Below are positions 23,895 to 34,760 of a DNA stretch of 64,000 nucleotides, in pieces. This DNA is from Cannabis sativa (lineage: Eukaryota > Streptophyta > Magnoliopsida > Rosales > Cannabaceae): assembly GCF_029168945.1 (NCBI RefSeq), contig NC_083603.1, positions 45,456,406 through 45,520,405 of the forward strand, read 5' to 3'. Made by a program: the position numbers and the translations under genes. The notes under the pieces are model-generated. The model saw nothing but the letters and a program-made list of their open reading frames with translations, did not search any database and was not told the DNA's origin. The stretch's first letter is position 1. Every line of letters starts with the position of its first letter.

Positions 23895-24520
23895 TATATA
23901 TGGGGGAGTTACTTGTTACTATGAGTAACCTCTACAATTATCACCAATATTGTGTAAAAAAAATGTTATACATTTTAATTTGAAATTCTTATTGATATAG
24001 AAATTATAGTGTGTGTGTATGAGTTACATCTTTTTATTGAGTCCATAATATATTGAGGTTATGAGTTAGACTTTCAAATAGTGATTCTCTAAATACTATA
24101 TAAAGAGGTCTAAGGTGCTAATATTGAGTAGACAAGTTTCTATCAACAAAGTACTTTGTTAGAAACCCTAAAAGGTTTAATAATTCTCAAAGCTATTTCC
24201 TAGAAAGTTTCCTAGTGCTTAGAGATAGAGGTAGTAAGCTTTTGGACAAATGTGATAATACATTGTTCAAGTCATGGTGATCCCCACTAATCTACACTCA
24301 AGGCTGTGAGTGTGTATGTATGTATATATCTTCTTCTTCATATTATATTATATATGTTGTATATTACATGTGTTGTAATCATCTCTTCTACCTTTCTTAT
24401 ATATAATATATGTATTATAACATTTATGATATGAATCTATTATTTTAGTTCTTGTATTGTTTTTACAGTTGAGTTGTAATTTATCTTGATTTATCTTTCA
24501 TTGATATATAAAATCTCTAA
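23895..24520 (+). mobile_element. Possible LTR-like remnant
   Basis: Begins near TGTAACATATATATGGGGG and contains a TATA-like TACTATATAAAGAGG (about 24094-24108). The downstream sequence resembles a transcribed LTR leader, with an end like AAATCTCTAACA near 24520. No primer-binding site, polypurine tract or target duplication was found, so this is only a suggestion from composition and layout. Confidence 0.25.
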
Positions 24521-24689
24521 CAATTAAAAGCTTATAATTCATTTTCAATGGAAGAGGAGATAAATCAAGATTTTAAAAATACAAGGGTAAGACATTTTGT
24601 ATAAAAGCTATTCATGGATGAGCATGATGATAAATATTATGTGATTTACTATTTTATACGATAGTAATATATATTTATGATATATATAT

Positions 24690-25260
24690 TGACGCGGTTT
24701 TTCATAAAAATATAGAGGATTGCGATGAATTAATTTTGACTAATAAAATCGCAATAAATAAATTAGACACCAAAGATTTATAGTAGTTCACCTCCATATC
24801 ACAATGGTAATGGGACTGCGTCTATTTTTATTTTTATTGATTGGACCCGACACACTAGATTTATGTTCTCAAGAGTATGTGGATAAAAATACAGTAAATG
24901 ATTTTTAGGTAAAATCTTAATCGAGACTTATGAACACAAGACTCATGGGAGACTCAACATTCATAATAAATCTAATAATAAACTAATAAAGTATAAAAAC
25001 AAGGAATGTGCATCAATGGCGTTTGAGGTCTTGGTGTCGACTGAGTATGGTGGACTCAAATGAAAAAGATGAAAGAATAAGTATGGTGTCCTTGGCCACC
25101 GTCAAGTTAGGTTTTAAGAGAAGGTTTAGAGGAAAGTAAAAAAGAAGGTCAAAAAGAGGGTCCCTATTTCAGCCTCTTACTTCTCCTTATATACGTTGTA
25201 GGGTTTGTTAGTGATCCCCCACATGTCGGGGTGTCTCACTAACAAATCTCGTATATCATC
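24690..25260. mobile_element. Possible LTR or other retroelement debris
   Basis: Less AT-rich than its surroundings and non-coding. It ends in a region with a short inverted repeat (TGTTAGTGATCCCCC ... GGGGTGTCTCACTAACA, about 25207-25244) that could form a hairpin. It stops where homology to the second P450 duplication begins (about 25285). No protein is encoded. I cannot assign the family. Confidence 0.25.
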
Positions 25261-25284
25261 TTTTTTTAATGAATAAAAAATTAC

Positions 25285-25887
25285 AAGAAAAAAATGTACA
25301 TTACAAAAATGAATAAAAGCTATATTTATACCTTAATGGACGTTGAGGTTCAACGTTTTCTCAACAAATATCGGTGGCTGGAGTTATACCCACCACTATT
25401 TTCTAATAGGTTCGGTTGACACTGAAATAGGAAAAAAAAATTGAAAGTGTATGGATTTAGGTATCAAAAATAGAAGATTTAAAAAATAAATAGGCTCAAA
25501 TGGTGCAAAAATAGGGGAGATATATGGGCTGGAATAAGGGTGGTTGGCGAAGGTGGCGAGGGTTTGGGTATGTCTCTACTGTTGGTGTTTGGTTTCGTGA
25601 GGAAGACGAAGTGAAGAAGACAAAGCTGATAGGGTTTTTATATTATACCTTATAACGTCGGTTATTAGGAAATAACCGATGGGATAGACTATTCAAATCA
25701 CCCTCAGAAATATCTCTCTCCCAACCGACTTTAAATGGTATAGTCTAATGATCTATACATGTAATTTCTATAAAAAAATAGCTTCTACAGGTCAATCTTC
25801 AATAAGTGGACACTTTTACACTCTTTAACTTCCTTTATTATGAAAATTGTGGAAAAAAAATCTCTAAAATGTTGTTTTGTAGTAGTG
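25285..25887. mobile_element. CACTA-type element end, upstream of P450 gene B
   Basis: Ends GTTTTGTAGTAGTG at 25887, which on the other strand is CACTACTACAAAAC, a CACTA-type terminus. The interior matches the right end of the larger element before gene C (to 49541), including an inverted short repeat around CGGTTATTAGGAAATAACCG. The inner part of the element is missing here. Confidence 0.65.
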
Positions 25888-26254
25888 ATTTTAACACAAT
25901 ATATGATACTAATTTTTAACAAAGATGTTCATTTAAATATTTTTGCCGCAAATTATTCTTTAAAAAATAAACAACGTACATTAGATATGTGGCAACAGTG
26001 AGTCCTCACCAACCAACTACCATCGGAGATGTTGTTAGTTTGTGGTAATTATGAATTGGAAAAAAAAAAAAAATTAGATTAGCGTACATGACTGTGACAC
26101 GCTCCATATACACCACTAATAAATATTATTTGGATGGATTTCTGAATAGTCTCTCAAAATCTAGTGATCCTGTTCCCTCCTCTAGTCACTGTCTCGCTGC
26201 CACCTTTTTTGATCAAATGTAGAAAATCCAATACAAGTCCTAGCCAGATCGAAG

Positions 26255-26262
26255 TATATATA
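26255..26262 (+). promoter_or_regulatory. TATA box of P450 gene B
   Basis: TATATATA about 50-75 bp before the two candidate start codons. The equivalent promoter segment of gene C has been replaced by other sequence. Confidence 0.45.
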
Positions 26263-26305
26263 GCTTGAGCTAGCATATATATTTATCAACAAAGGTCGTT
26301 AACAA

Positions 26306-27229
26306 ATGTTATTATTATTCCATTACAATATGTCCTTCTTAGACTTAACCAGTAATAATCTCTCTTCCTTTACCATTTTATTAGCAACCTTATTATTCTT
26401 TGTGCTGCTATATAAATCATGGTTCTCTATTAAAACAAATTCTCCACCATCGCCTCCAAAGCTTCCAATAATTGGAAACCTCCACCAGCTCGGGTTGTAC
26501 CCTCACCGAACGCTGCAGGCCTGGAGCAGGCGCTATGGCCCCGTCATGCAGCTCCGCCTAGGCAGCGTGCCGGTTCTCGTCATCTCCTCTGCCACCGCCG
26601 CTCGTGAGATTATGAAGACTCACGACATTGCCTTTTCCAACCGACCCAAGTCCTGTGCCCTCGAGAAGCTCCTCTACAACTACAGAGACATTGCTTCGGC
26701 ACCTTATGGCGAGTACTGGAGGCAGATAAAGAGCGTTTCCGTGCTTCATCTGTTGAATAATAAAAGGGTTCAGTCCTATAGAGCTGTAAGGGAAGAGGAG
26801 ACCAAGCTCATGGTTGAGAAGATTCGAAAGTCTTGTGGGACTGGGGTGAATTTGAGCGAGTTGTTTGTAAGGTTAACCAACGACGTCGTTTGTAGAGTGG
26901 CGTTGGGGAGAAAGTACGGTGAAGAAAGTGGTGGGAAGAGGTTTAAGGAGCTTCTGGGGGAGCTTACGGAGCTACTTGGGGGTTTCTATATAAGAGACTA
27001 TTTTCCTAAGCTTGGTTGGTTGAGCCGTCTGAGTGGTTTGGATGGTAGAATGGATAAAGTGGCTAAGGAGTTCGATGAGTTTCTGGAAGGTGTTCTTCAT
27101 GACCATATGAATACAAATAAGAATGTTGATGATGAACAGAAAGATTTTGTGGATATTTTGCTTTGGATTCAGAGGGAAAACTCGCTTGGATTTTCTATTG
27201 ATAGGACTTCCATAAAGGCTCTCATATTG
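26306..27229 (+). CDS. CYP71-type cytochrome P450 gene B, exon 1
   Basis: Encodes 308 residues of an ER-bound monooxygenase. Numbered from the first ATG: a hydrophobic anchor at about 21-37, the hinge PPSPPKLPIIGNLHQLG at 47-63, and the C-helix EYWRQIKS. The second ATG (26330, MSFLDL) gives a more usual CYP71 N-terminus and may be the true start. The exon ends CTCATATTG|GTAATT, phase 0. With exon 2 the protein is 528 (or 520) residues, normal for the family. Translation past the donor continues only into a poly-T intron and is not real. It differs from gene C at nine positions in this exon. CYP71 enzymes hydroxylate terpenoids, phenolics, coumarins and similar compounds; which applies here is unknown. 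Confidence 0.92.
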
Positions 27230-28827
27230 GTAATTATTTTTTGTCCTTCTTTTTCGTCACAATCACATATATTTTGTGCCTTTTTTTTACGTACTAAATT
27301 TTATACTATTTTTAGGGTAGTACGGTTTATATTACTTTCATATATATTGATAGTTTTGTTATTTTTCTTTTCCTTTAAAACTGGTTTTTTTTCTTTCAAA
27401 AAAAAAAAAAAACTGGTTTTTTTTTTTTGTTTTATATTTTTCATATATTTTTTTTTGAAATCAAAGCGTTATATAAATAAGATTAGACCTCGCGGTCATT
27501 ACAAATGATAGTTCTAGGTATCGAGGATAGCTCCACGAAACCTGTAATGTTCTAGGTATCGCGGTCATATTTTTTTTTAGGTGTTCTATAGTTGTGTTAT
27601 AGTTGTTTTTATGTATTTTTTTTTATTGTAGAATTATTTTTTAGTTGTTTTTGTTATGGGGTGTATATTTTTAGTTTATTTTTGATGTTTTTTTTTGTTG
27701 CATGTATATATGTGCATTTATTTTATTATTTTTGTGTTGTGTTTTAGTTATTTTTAAGTGGTTTTCAAAATATTTTCTTGTTGTACACTTATTTTTTTAT
27801 GTGTATTTGTTATGGTGTCTATTTTTATTTTATTCCTATTTTTTTGTTGTATGCGTGTTATTTTGTAGATGTAGATATATATTTAGTTTTTTTTAACACG
27901 TTTTTTTTATTTTAAAAAATACAATGATAAGTTTTTTTTTTGGGTAAATTGACACAACGTGCACTAGTAAATATTGACATATTATCTAGTTATTTTTTTT
28001 ATTATATATTACTCATTAAATTTTATACCCAATTATTTTAAAATTATTATAAGATTTTATTATTTTTATTATGATTGTAACCATTCATTTAGTTTCTAAA
28101 AAATAAATTGTTATTTTAGTTGTCACCAACTTAAAAAGAAAGAGAAAAAAAAGAGTTGAAAATATGAAGTTATAACAAAAAAAATTAAAAAAAATATATA
28201 GTAGTACAAAAAAAAAAAAAATAATCAAGTTACCAAAGATTAAGTAAAAAAATAACATCATAATACAAAAATAAGTTGAGGAGTTGATATTGTTTTACAT
28301 TTTGTGTAAAGAGGTGGTGTTTTGTTATTTTTCTATTGCTTTATAACTCTCTTTTTATTATTTTATTGTTATTTATGTATTTTATAGGTATATTTTTATT
28401 TTACTAAAACATAGTATTTTTGTGATTTTAAAACTTTAAGGTAATATTTTTGAAAACTAAATACAGTAAAAATATAATAAAAATGTATAACAATTAAAAT
28501 ATAAAAATAAAAAAAAGATAATTTTGTAAAAAAAATCCTATATTTTTGTCAGAGTCATACTTTTATATCATATACATTGGTTCCAATTTATTATAATTAT
28601 TATTATTTTATATCATAAATTCGTACTATCCAAGTTATTTTTTAAGTTTCTTTTAGTAAATATTTATATTTCTTTAATATAATTTATAATAACTATATAA
28701 CATATATAAAGGAATTATTTTATAAATACATCAAAATAACAAAAAAAAAACTTACAAAAATACGGTTATACGAAATTTTAAATATTTTTACGATTTTTAT
28801 AATTTTATTTACGGAAAATAATTTTAT
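27230..28827 (+). other. Intron of P450 gene B, left part
   Basis: Starts at the GTAATT donor. Extremely AT-rich with T-rich reading frames (GTTGTTTTTGT-type repeats) that are not coding. A short patch at about 27455-27560 (containing TCTAGGTATCG twice) is less AT-rich and absent from gene C; I do not recognise it. Confidence 0.6.
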
Positions 28828-29826
28828 TAGGTAGGCATTCGATCTAATCTAACTTTTTTCTCATCTGATCCAATCCAATCAGTAATTGGATTTGAAAAAT
28901 TACCATTCGATCCAATCTAATTAGATCCAAAATCCAATCAAATCCAATCCAATTACTAAGGATTGAAGCAATTTTTTTAATTGGATATCTAATTACACAC
29001 TTAAATTTTAAAATTAATTTAAAAATATGAAGAAAAATACATAAAAACTAAGTCACACGTTTTATTCAAGTTTAATACTTCATAAATACACTATCCTTAA
29101 AAGTGTAATGTAACAAAAAGTTTTAAATAATTAAAACAACAACCTTTTTAAGTAATAAGATAGAACAAAAATGCACACTACAAGAAATATCACTTTTGCC
29201 AGCACATTTTTGTGCTGGCAAAAGTTAGTATTGCGCTGGTAAAATAGAATTTACCTATGATGTGTTGGCAAAAGGGGGTTGGCAAATCAATGTTGGTATT
29301 AGAACTTTTGCCAGCATAAAATGAAAAGCGCTGGCAAAAAAAACTTTTCCCATCGCGTAAATGTGCTGGTAAAAGTTAGATTTTAGCCACTGCAAATGTA
29401 CGCTGGTAAAACTTTGATCTTTTTGCCAGCGCAGTTTGTGAAATGCGCTGGTAAAAGTTACTTTTACCAGCGCAGTAGCGAACTGTGCTGGTAAAAGTAA
29501 CATTTCTTGTAGTGGCATCATGAAAATAAATACACAAAACAATCAAGTTTTACAAATTCAACACACAAAAAAATCTAATAAAAATATAATTAATGTATAT
29601 TATATTTTTTATTATATAAATATTTTTTTAACATATATAAATATAATTGGATTTGATCGATTTTTAATTATATTTTAAGATTGACATCCAATAACCGATC
29701 CAATGCAATTAGAATCCAACTTTTAGCATCCAATACAATTGTAATTGGATATCCAACTTTTTATAATTAGATTGGATTGAATGTTCGGCTCAATTGGATT
29801 GAATTGGATGATGCTCATCATCCCTA
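28828..29826. mobile_element. hAT-like non-autonomous element in gene B intron
   Basis: Ends resemble TAGG(A/G)GTGAGCATCC at the left and GGATGATGCTCATCATCCCTA at the right, with many subterminal ATTGGAT/ATCCAAT words over the outer ~150 bp on each side. The homologous element in gene C (53835-54505) shows the ends more clearly. Presence in both introns means it predates the duplication. No transposase is encoded, and a clean 8-bp target duplication is not visible. A CACTA MITE is nested inside this copy. Confidence 0.55.
29176..29514. mobile_element. CACTA MITE nested in the hAT-like element
   Basis: A 339-bp element with ends CACTACAAGAAATATCAC and GTTACTTTT..TTTCTTGTAGTG, flanked by a 3-bp duplication GCA (29173-29175, 29515-29517). 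Both ends hold repeated subterminal words of the type TTTTGCCAGC/GCTGGTAAAAG in both orientations, as transposase binding regions do. The gene C intron has the uninterrupted sequence at this point (around 54186), so insertion in gene B is recent relative to the duplication. Confidence 0.88.
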
Positions 29827-30265
29827 GAAAATATAGTATTTTTATGTTGTATTATTTTTACTTTTTTGTTATTTTTTTATTATTTGTATGTTATTTTTTT
29901 TGTTGTTATTTTGATATTGTTTGGATGTTATTTTCTTATTACTTATATGTAATTTTTTGGTGGTTTTGGTGTTGTTTTTATAAACGGTAAAAATATAAAA
30001 AAAATATATTTCAACATAAAAATGTATTTTTTTTTACAAAAAAAAATTGTATTTTATATAATTATCTCATATATAAATAAGCAATATTATAGTAGTGTTA
30101 TTTTTGTGATTATGGTATTTGTAAATATTATAATCTCATTTTTTTTTATTCGTTAGCTTACATTATAATTGAATCTTTTAGTTCTGATAAAAAAAAAAGA
30201 AAAATCTCAATAATTTGAGATACTAGACATAAAGTTCATAATAATTGATAAAATTTCTTTATATA

Positions 30266-30940
30266 CTAGATGAGAGTTACGTGGCGAGCCACGTAAATAT
30301 TAGTTTTATATAAGTTTTAGTGATTTTTGTTTAAGAATCCAGTAACTGAGCAACGGCAACAACAATGGTAGATAAATCTATTTAAGTTTTTTATATTTGT
30401 AAAGATTATAAATCTAAACTTTTAATTTTCTTGATTTGAGATTTTGAATTGTTCTGATTTATTTGTTTATGAATTTATTGAAATACTTGAATATTTATTG
30501 GTTTTGATTTTGAATTGTTCTGATGTATTCATACTTGAATATTTATATTAATGAAATTAGTCTGTAGCTTTATGGATTTAGAAAAAAAAAGATATTTTTT
30601 AATATAGAGTTTAAATTTTATGTTGATGATTATTAATGAAATTATTCTGTAACTTTATGTTTCTAGAAAAAAAAATATATTATTTTATATGGTTTGTTAG
30701 AGAGATATGTGGCTAAGATGATTTTTTTTTTCAATTTAAAAAAAGATTGTTTAATTTTTTAATTTTTTTTAATTTAAAAAAAGATTGTTTAATTTTTTGG
30801 GTTTAATTATTGGGTTTATTTGTTAACGGGAGATCAAACCTATTAACATCATTAAATTTAACAGAATATTCTTTTATTTTTAAGGTATATTCTGTTAAAC
30901 CAAGAAATGTCGTTAGATAGACACTTTTAATATATAAAGA
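30266..30940 (-). mobile_element. Non-autonomous Helitron in gene B intron
   Basis: On the minus strand it starts TCTTTATATATTAAAAG at 30940. It ends with the hairpin ACGTGGCTCGCCACGT, the spacer AACTCTCAT and CTAG at 30266. The flanking bases are A before and T after, the usual Helitron insertion site. Length is 675 bp, non-coding. A related, longer copy is at 40516-41742. Confidence 0.75.
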
Positions 30941-31231
30941 TATATATATTTTATATTTTAGGAGCATGGTTAAATATTGGTTTTAATAACTAATAATATA
31001 CCATTCTAGAATTTTCAATAATATTTTTTATTTTTTTTAGTTAAAATAGCTAAAAAAAATAAAATAGAGATATATAGTTATTTTTATTATTGTATAATTT
31101 AAATTTGTCAAATATAAATTAATTTTATAAAATAATAAGAAAGTAGTAGTGTTTTTTATTAAAACACTATTAAAAAATTTAGCATTAGGGCATAAATTTT
31201 TGATTAAAAATGTCTCTATATATGTTTGTAG

Positions 31232-31894
31232 GACACATTTGCAGCGGGAACAGACACAACCTATACAGTCCTAGAATGGGCAATGACTGAGCTCATAAGA
31301 CATCCAAACGCCATGAAAAAGCTTCAAAACGAGATCAGAACAACAATCCTTAATAAGAAGATAACTAACATTGCCATGCCAGAAGAATATATTAATAGTG
31401 TTACAGAAGACGACCTAGAAAAAATGCCATACTTGAAGGCAGTTTTCAAAGAAACTCTCCGTCTGCATCCACCAATCCCTTTAATCGTTCCTCGACTCAC
31501 AATACAAGACATGAAAATAAGTGGATACGACGTCGCTTCAGGCACCCAAGTATTCATCAATGCATGGGCAATCGGGAGAGATCCGACCTTGTGGGAAGAG
31601 GAACCAGACAAGTTTGAACCTGAGAGGTTTTTGCTGAAGAACGCTGCAATTGATTACAAAGGACATGACTTCGAGTTGATCCCTTTCGGGGCCGGGAGGC
31701 GAGGCTGCCCTGGGATTGTATTTGCCATGGCTGTTAACGAGCTTGCTTTGGCTAGTGTGGTCTATAAGTTTGATTGGGCGTTGTTGAGTAGTGGAGAAGA
31801 GGATTTGGATTATTATCATATGACTGAAACCACAGGTTTGACTACGCATAGAAAGTTTCCTCTTATGGCTGTGCCAACTGAATATTATCAATGA
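31232..31894 (+). CDS. CYP71-type cytochrome P450 gene B, exon 2
   Basis: Encodes 220 residues after the acceptor TTTGTAG. In full-protein numbering: I-helix DTFAAGTDTTY at 309-319, ExxR at 382-385 (KETLRLHPP), PERF at 439-441 context (FEPERFL), heme loop PFGAGRRGCPG with axial Cys at about 467, and stop after TEYYQ. All hallmark residues are present and no frame break is seen, so the gene appears functional. The last coding base lies only 14 bp before the target duplication of a MITE, so the 3' UTR includes transposon sequence. Exon 2 differs from gene C at three residues, one of them in the I-helix. Confidence 0.93.
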   Translation, partial: DTFAAGTDTTYTVLEWAMTELIRHPNAMKKLQNEIRTTILNKKITNIAMPEEYINSVTEDDLEKMPYLKAVFKETLRLHPPIPLIVPRLTIQDMKISGYDVASGTQVFINAWAIGRDPTLWEEEPDKFEPERFLLKNAAIDYKGHDFELIPFGAGRRGCPGIVFAMAVNELALASVVYKFDWALLSSGEEDLDYYHMTETTGLTTHRKFPLMAVPTEYYQ

Positions 31895-31917
31895 TCACTA
31901 TATATGTATTTTAATAA

Positions 31918-32103
31918 GAGCATTGCTATTAGGCACCAGTGGTGCCTTACATCTTCTCGACATGTCGCGCGTTGCGATTGGCTAGCGATACTCCTTAAAA
32001 GCTATTATATTAAATTATATGGGACCCGATATTTAGTTGGACCAATAACGATATTGACACATAGGAGGGTGCTAGGCACCACTGGTGCTCTTTAGCATTT
32101 CTC
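31918..32103. mobile_element. MITE with 9-bp target duplication, 3' of P450 gene B
   Basis: A 186-bp element with inverted ends GAGCATTGCTATTAGGCACC and CTCTTTAGCATTTCTC, flanked by TTTTAATAA on each side (31909-31917, 32104-32112). Same family as 17276-17456. The inner ends contain the palindromic words CACCAGTGGTG and CACCACTGGTG. It probably lies within the transcript's 3' UTR. Confidence 0.85.
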
Positions 32104-32227
32104 TTTTAATAAATAATGTATTTTTTTTTTTTGCAAACCGAAATAGGGACTTAATAGTGTCTTTACGAATATATATGTTGAATCCAATCTATGTATAAAC
32201 TATTAATTTTATTGTATTTTGTTATTA

Positions 32228-32594
32228 GGCTAATTAAGATTTTTTCTTTTTGAATTTTGACATTATCAAATCATGCATCTTGAACTTTTAAGGTCGTTAA
32301 AAATGCCCCTAAAATTATTGAGATTGTTAGATTTAAGGACTTATAAAAAAAAGTCTAATATGGATGAAAGCTCAAGGGGTATGATTTAGTATGTGTCAAA
32401 GTTCGAAGGGCATGATTTGGTAGATATCAAAGTATGGAGAGCATGATTTATTACATAAACAATCACTGAAATAGTAAAATTGAATGAAATTAGACAAAAG
32501 TAATAGTTTAACGGAAATTTTTAACGGTCAGAAAAGTTCAAAGAACATAATTTGATACATGTTAAAGTTTAGGGGATAAAAATCATAATTAGCC
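32228..32594. mobile_element. Mutator-type MITE downstream of P450 gene B
   Basis: A 367-bp element starting GGCTAATTAAGATTTTTTC and ending AAAATCATAATTAGCC, flanked by TTGTTATTA at 32219-32227 and 32595-32603 (9 bp). Its terminal sequence is related to the end of the MULE remnant at 16402, so it looks like an internal-deletion derivative of that family. No coding sequence. Confidence 0.88.
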
Positions 32595-32858
32595 TTGTTA
32601 TTATTACTCCATATCTTGAGAGAAAATTACTTAGGGGATGTCATTAATAATGTAGGAAAAATACCGGATACATTTTACTATTAAAAATACTAAATTTCTT
32701 TGGTACCCAACGAAAAAGATGATACTAAAATTTATTTTAATGTTGTATTTAAAGTTTTAATTTATAATTATTAAGAATTGAATAAAAATCTAAATATAAA
32801 AAATTTAATTATTATTTATTATTTATTTATTTAATTAATTAAGATTATATATATTATA

Positions 32859-32930
32859 CTAAATAAATGTTACGTGACAAGCCACGTATGTTTAGTTTTA
32901 TTTTAGCTATTAAAGTTTTTATTTAATATC
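32859..32930 (-). mobile_element. Degenerate Helitron 3' end
   Basis: On the minus strand the sequence ends with a hairpin-like ACGTGGCTTGTCACGT, a spacer and TTAG, one base off the CTRR consensus, at an A/T site. It marks where homology to the second duplication copy stops. The other end of the element was not found. The DCD pseudogene just to the right could be its cargo. Confidence 0.45.
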
Positions 32931-33081
32931 ATGTGTAATTTTAATATAATTAATGTTCAATTTCAATATAAAGATAATTGTTGAAACTTGACCAGTTGAA
33001 AGCTAGCATACATACAAGGAACATTTACTTCTATATACAATCTAAAAATGCAGTGTTGAATTATTGAAATAGTTAAATTTA

Positions 33082-33648
33082 CCAAATAGTTGCCGCTTCA
33101 AATCTTCTTACATAGTGTCATTGTTGCAAACGAAAATGTAACCTCCTAGCACTTCATTTCGAGGGAAGGTCTCAGTAGCAAGCAAGGTCTTGAACCTTTT
33201 TGTCAGCTACATTATATTGTTTGCATTACCACTGTCACTATTGTTGTTATTGTTGATGTTGATAGAGTCCTTGTGGCTCAAGTTGTTTTCACTATGCTTG
33301 TTAATAGTCATATTCCCCATAGTGGTTGCATTACTCTTCTGATAGACTAACATTCCATTTCCGAAGGAATTTTTGTTCATGTTCTCATTCATTTTGGAAT
33401 CAAAATTCCAAGAGTTAAAATTAAGGATCTCACATTTGTTATCTTCTTGGTACCCAAATTTGTCCATTGGCCTTGGCTCAACAGGACCATTTGAAAGATT
33501 AAGGTTATTCATGCATGCGCTCTCCTTTTAACCTTGTGTGTTCAAGTAATTTAGAAGAAGCCATCAACCACTGGTGATCTCCTTAAACTTTCGACTGTCC
33601 TCTAAGCTGATCTCTTAATTGCCAAAAGCTTTGCATGTTGTTCTCCAT
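33082..33648 (-). pseudogene. DCD-domain (B2/NRP-like) protein pseudogene
   Basis: Starts MENNMQSFWQLRDQLRGQS at 33648, the typical N-terminus of plant B2/N-rich proteins. It then passes stops and a frame break and resumes as an Asn-rich segment (33207-33512). After a TAG it encodes KRFKTLLATETFPRNEVLGG and YIFVCNNDTM, the start of the Development and Cell Death domain. A second stop (33108-33110) interrupts before EDLKRQLFG. The intact proteins act in stress and ER-stress cell-death signalling. Here the DCD domain is cut after about 45 residues and at least two stops are present, so it is dead. It may be a transposon-captured fragment. Confidence 0.75.
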
Positions 33649-33649
33649 C

Positions 33650-34646
33650 TTGTGATACCTATTTGAGTTTCAAATAAAAGTCAAACCCTTTAACAACAAA
33701 AGCAAGGAAAATTGAAAAGATTAATGTTTGAAACTAAATAAGAGTGAGAAAATACTTTAAAATATATACAAATCCAAGATTATTCGGTTAGTTTAACAAA
33801 GTCTTACCCTTTTCAAGAAAAAAAATATGTAATAGAAAACAAAATTAAATACTCAACTCAATGATCAATAAATGAAATCAAGCAAATATATAAATTTACA
33901 ATTCATCTAAAAATTTAAATGACCAAAAAAATCTTACATATATAGTTTGAAATCGAATAGCAATGTAACCTGTAGATGATCTAAACTTCTCTATTTTTTT
34001 ATTACTCTACCTTTCCTTTTCCGATCGAGAGGGTGAGATTGATGAAGTAATACCATGTGAGAGTTAGAAGAGCTGAGTCTTCGTTGCCAATGATCCCTCC
34101 TTGAGATTATCTTCTTCAAATAATCAATTTCATGACCAGCCATCCTCTTCATCTCTCTTTTTCTTTGACTTTCCTTTTCTGAAAATCGATTTTCTTAAAA
34201 AAAATCAATTTCAAGATTTCTTTCAACGAATCAATTTCTAAAAATATATATATACATACATTATATTTAAGATCCAAAATATAGCTATTTGTTTTCCTTG
34301 ACATTTAGATTAAAAACTTGAAATAAAATTGAGGTTATATGCTTTCTCATTACAAAATCAAACAAATTTTAATAATCAAATTATTAGTACTCCATTAGTT
34401 CTAATCAGGATCGTTTCCGATAAATTAGGACCACAATCCAAGTTACAAATTTCTAATGTATGTAAATATATGAAATTTTTTAATTACTAATTGAAGGTTT
34501 AATTTATATTTCAGGATTTTTTTTTTAAAGTTAACACAAGAGTTAGCATCTGTAAATATCTACATAATTTTTATTTTTAAATATATATAATAATATTATA
34601 AAATTTATAAAGAATATTATATTAAATCTATATATCTATATATATA
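33650..34646. other. AT-rich spacer, possible remnant of the DCD pseudogene's 5' region
   Basis: Mostly AT-rich. A less AT-rich patch at about 33980-34180 reads on the minus strand as a basic peptide (MAGHEIDYLKKIISRRDHW) with a stop soon after. I do not recognise it; it could be another captured exon or an old leader of the DCD copy. Confidence 0.3.
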
Positions 34647-34760
34647 CTAGCAAAAACTACGTGCGAGGCACGTATACTAAATTTTATGCTAGTTTTTTTT
34701 CTATGTTATTTGAAAGTGATACAATAAAAAATTAAAGAAAAAACATTATTAGTTATTAGG
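34647..34760 (-). mobile_element. Helitron 3' end (minus strand)
   Basis: On the minus strand the hairpin TACGTGCCTCGCACGTA is followed by GTTTTTG and CTAG at 34647-34650, then T. This is a full Helitron terminus. An almost identical ~100-bp end is at 41802. The matching 5' end was not identified; the isolated EMSY-LIKE exon at 35821 may lie inside. Confidence 0.6.

Larger units (their letters stand above)
25285..32858 (+). repeat. Segmental duplication, copy 1 (P450 gene B)
   Basis: About 7.6 kb that aligns colinearly with 48950-56600: CACTA end, promoter, P450 exons, most of the intron, 3' MITEs and downstream spacer. The left edge is inside CACTA sequence, with homology starting near ATGTACATTACAAAAATGAAT. 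The right edge is near a Helitron-like end at 32859. The copies lie in direct orientation about 23.6 kb apart. Confidence 0.85.

Noticed and set aside
27230..27508. Continuation of P450 gene B past the exon 1 donor
   Set aside because: Becomes Phe/Lys-rich from poly-T sequence; the donor and the exon 2 I-helix show the true structure.
31324..31891. Minus-strand frames overlapping P450 exon 2 (and the same at 55074-55641)
   Set aside because: Antisense shadows of conserved P450 coding sequence.
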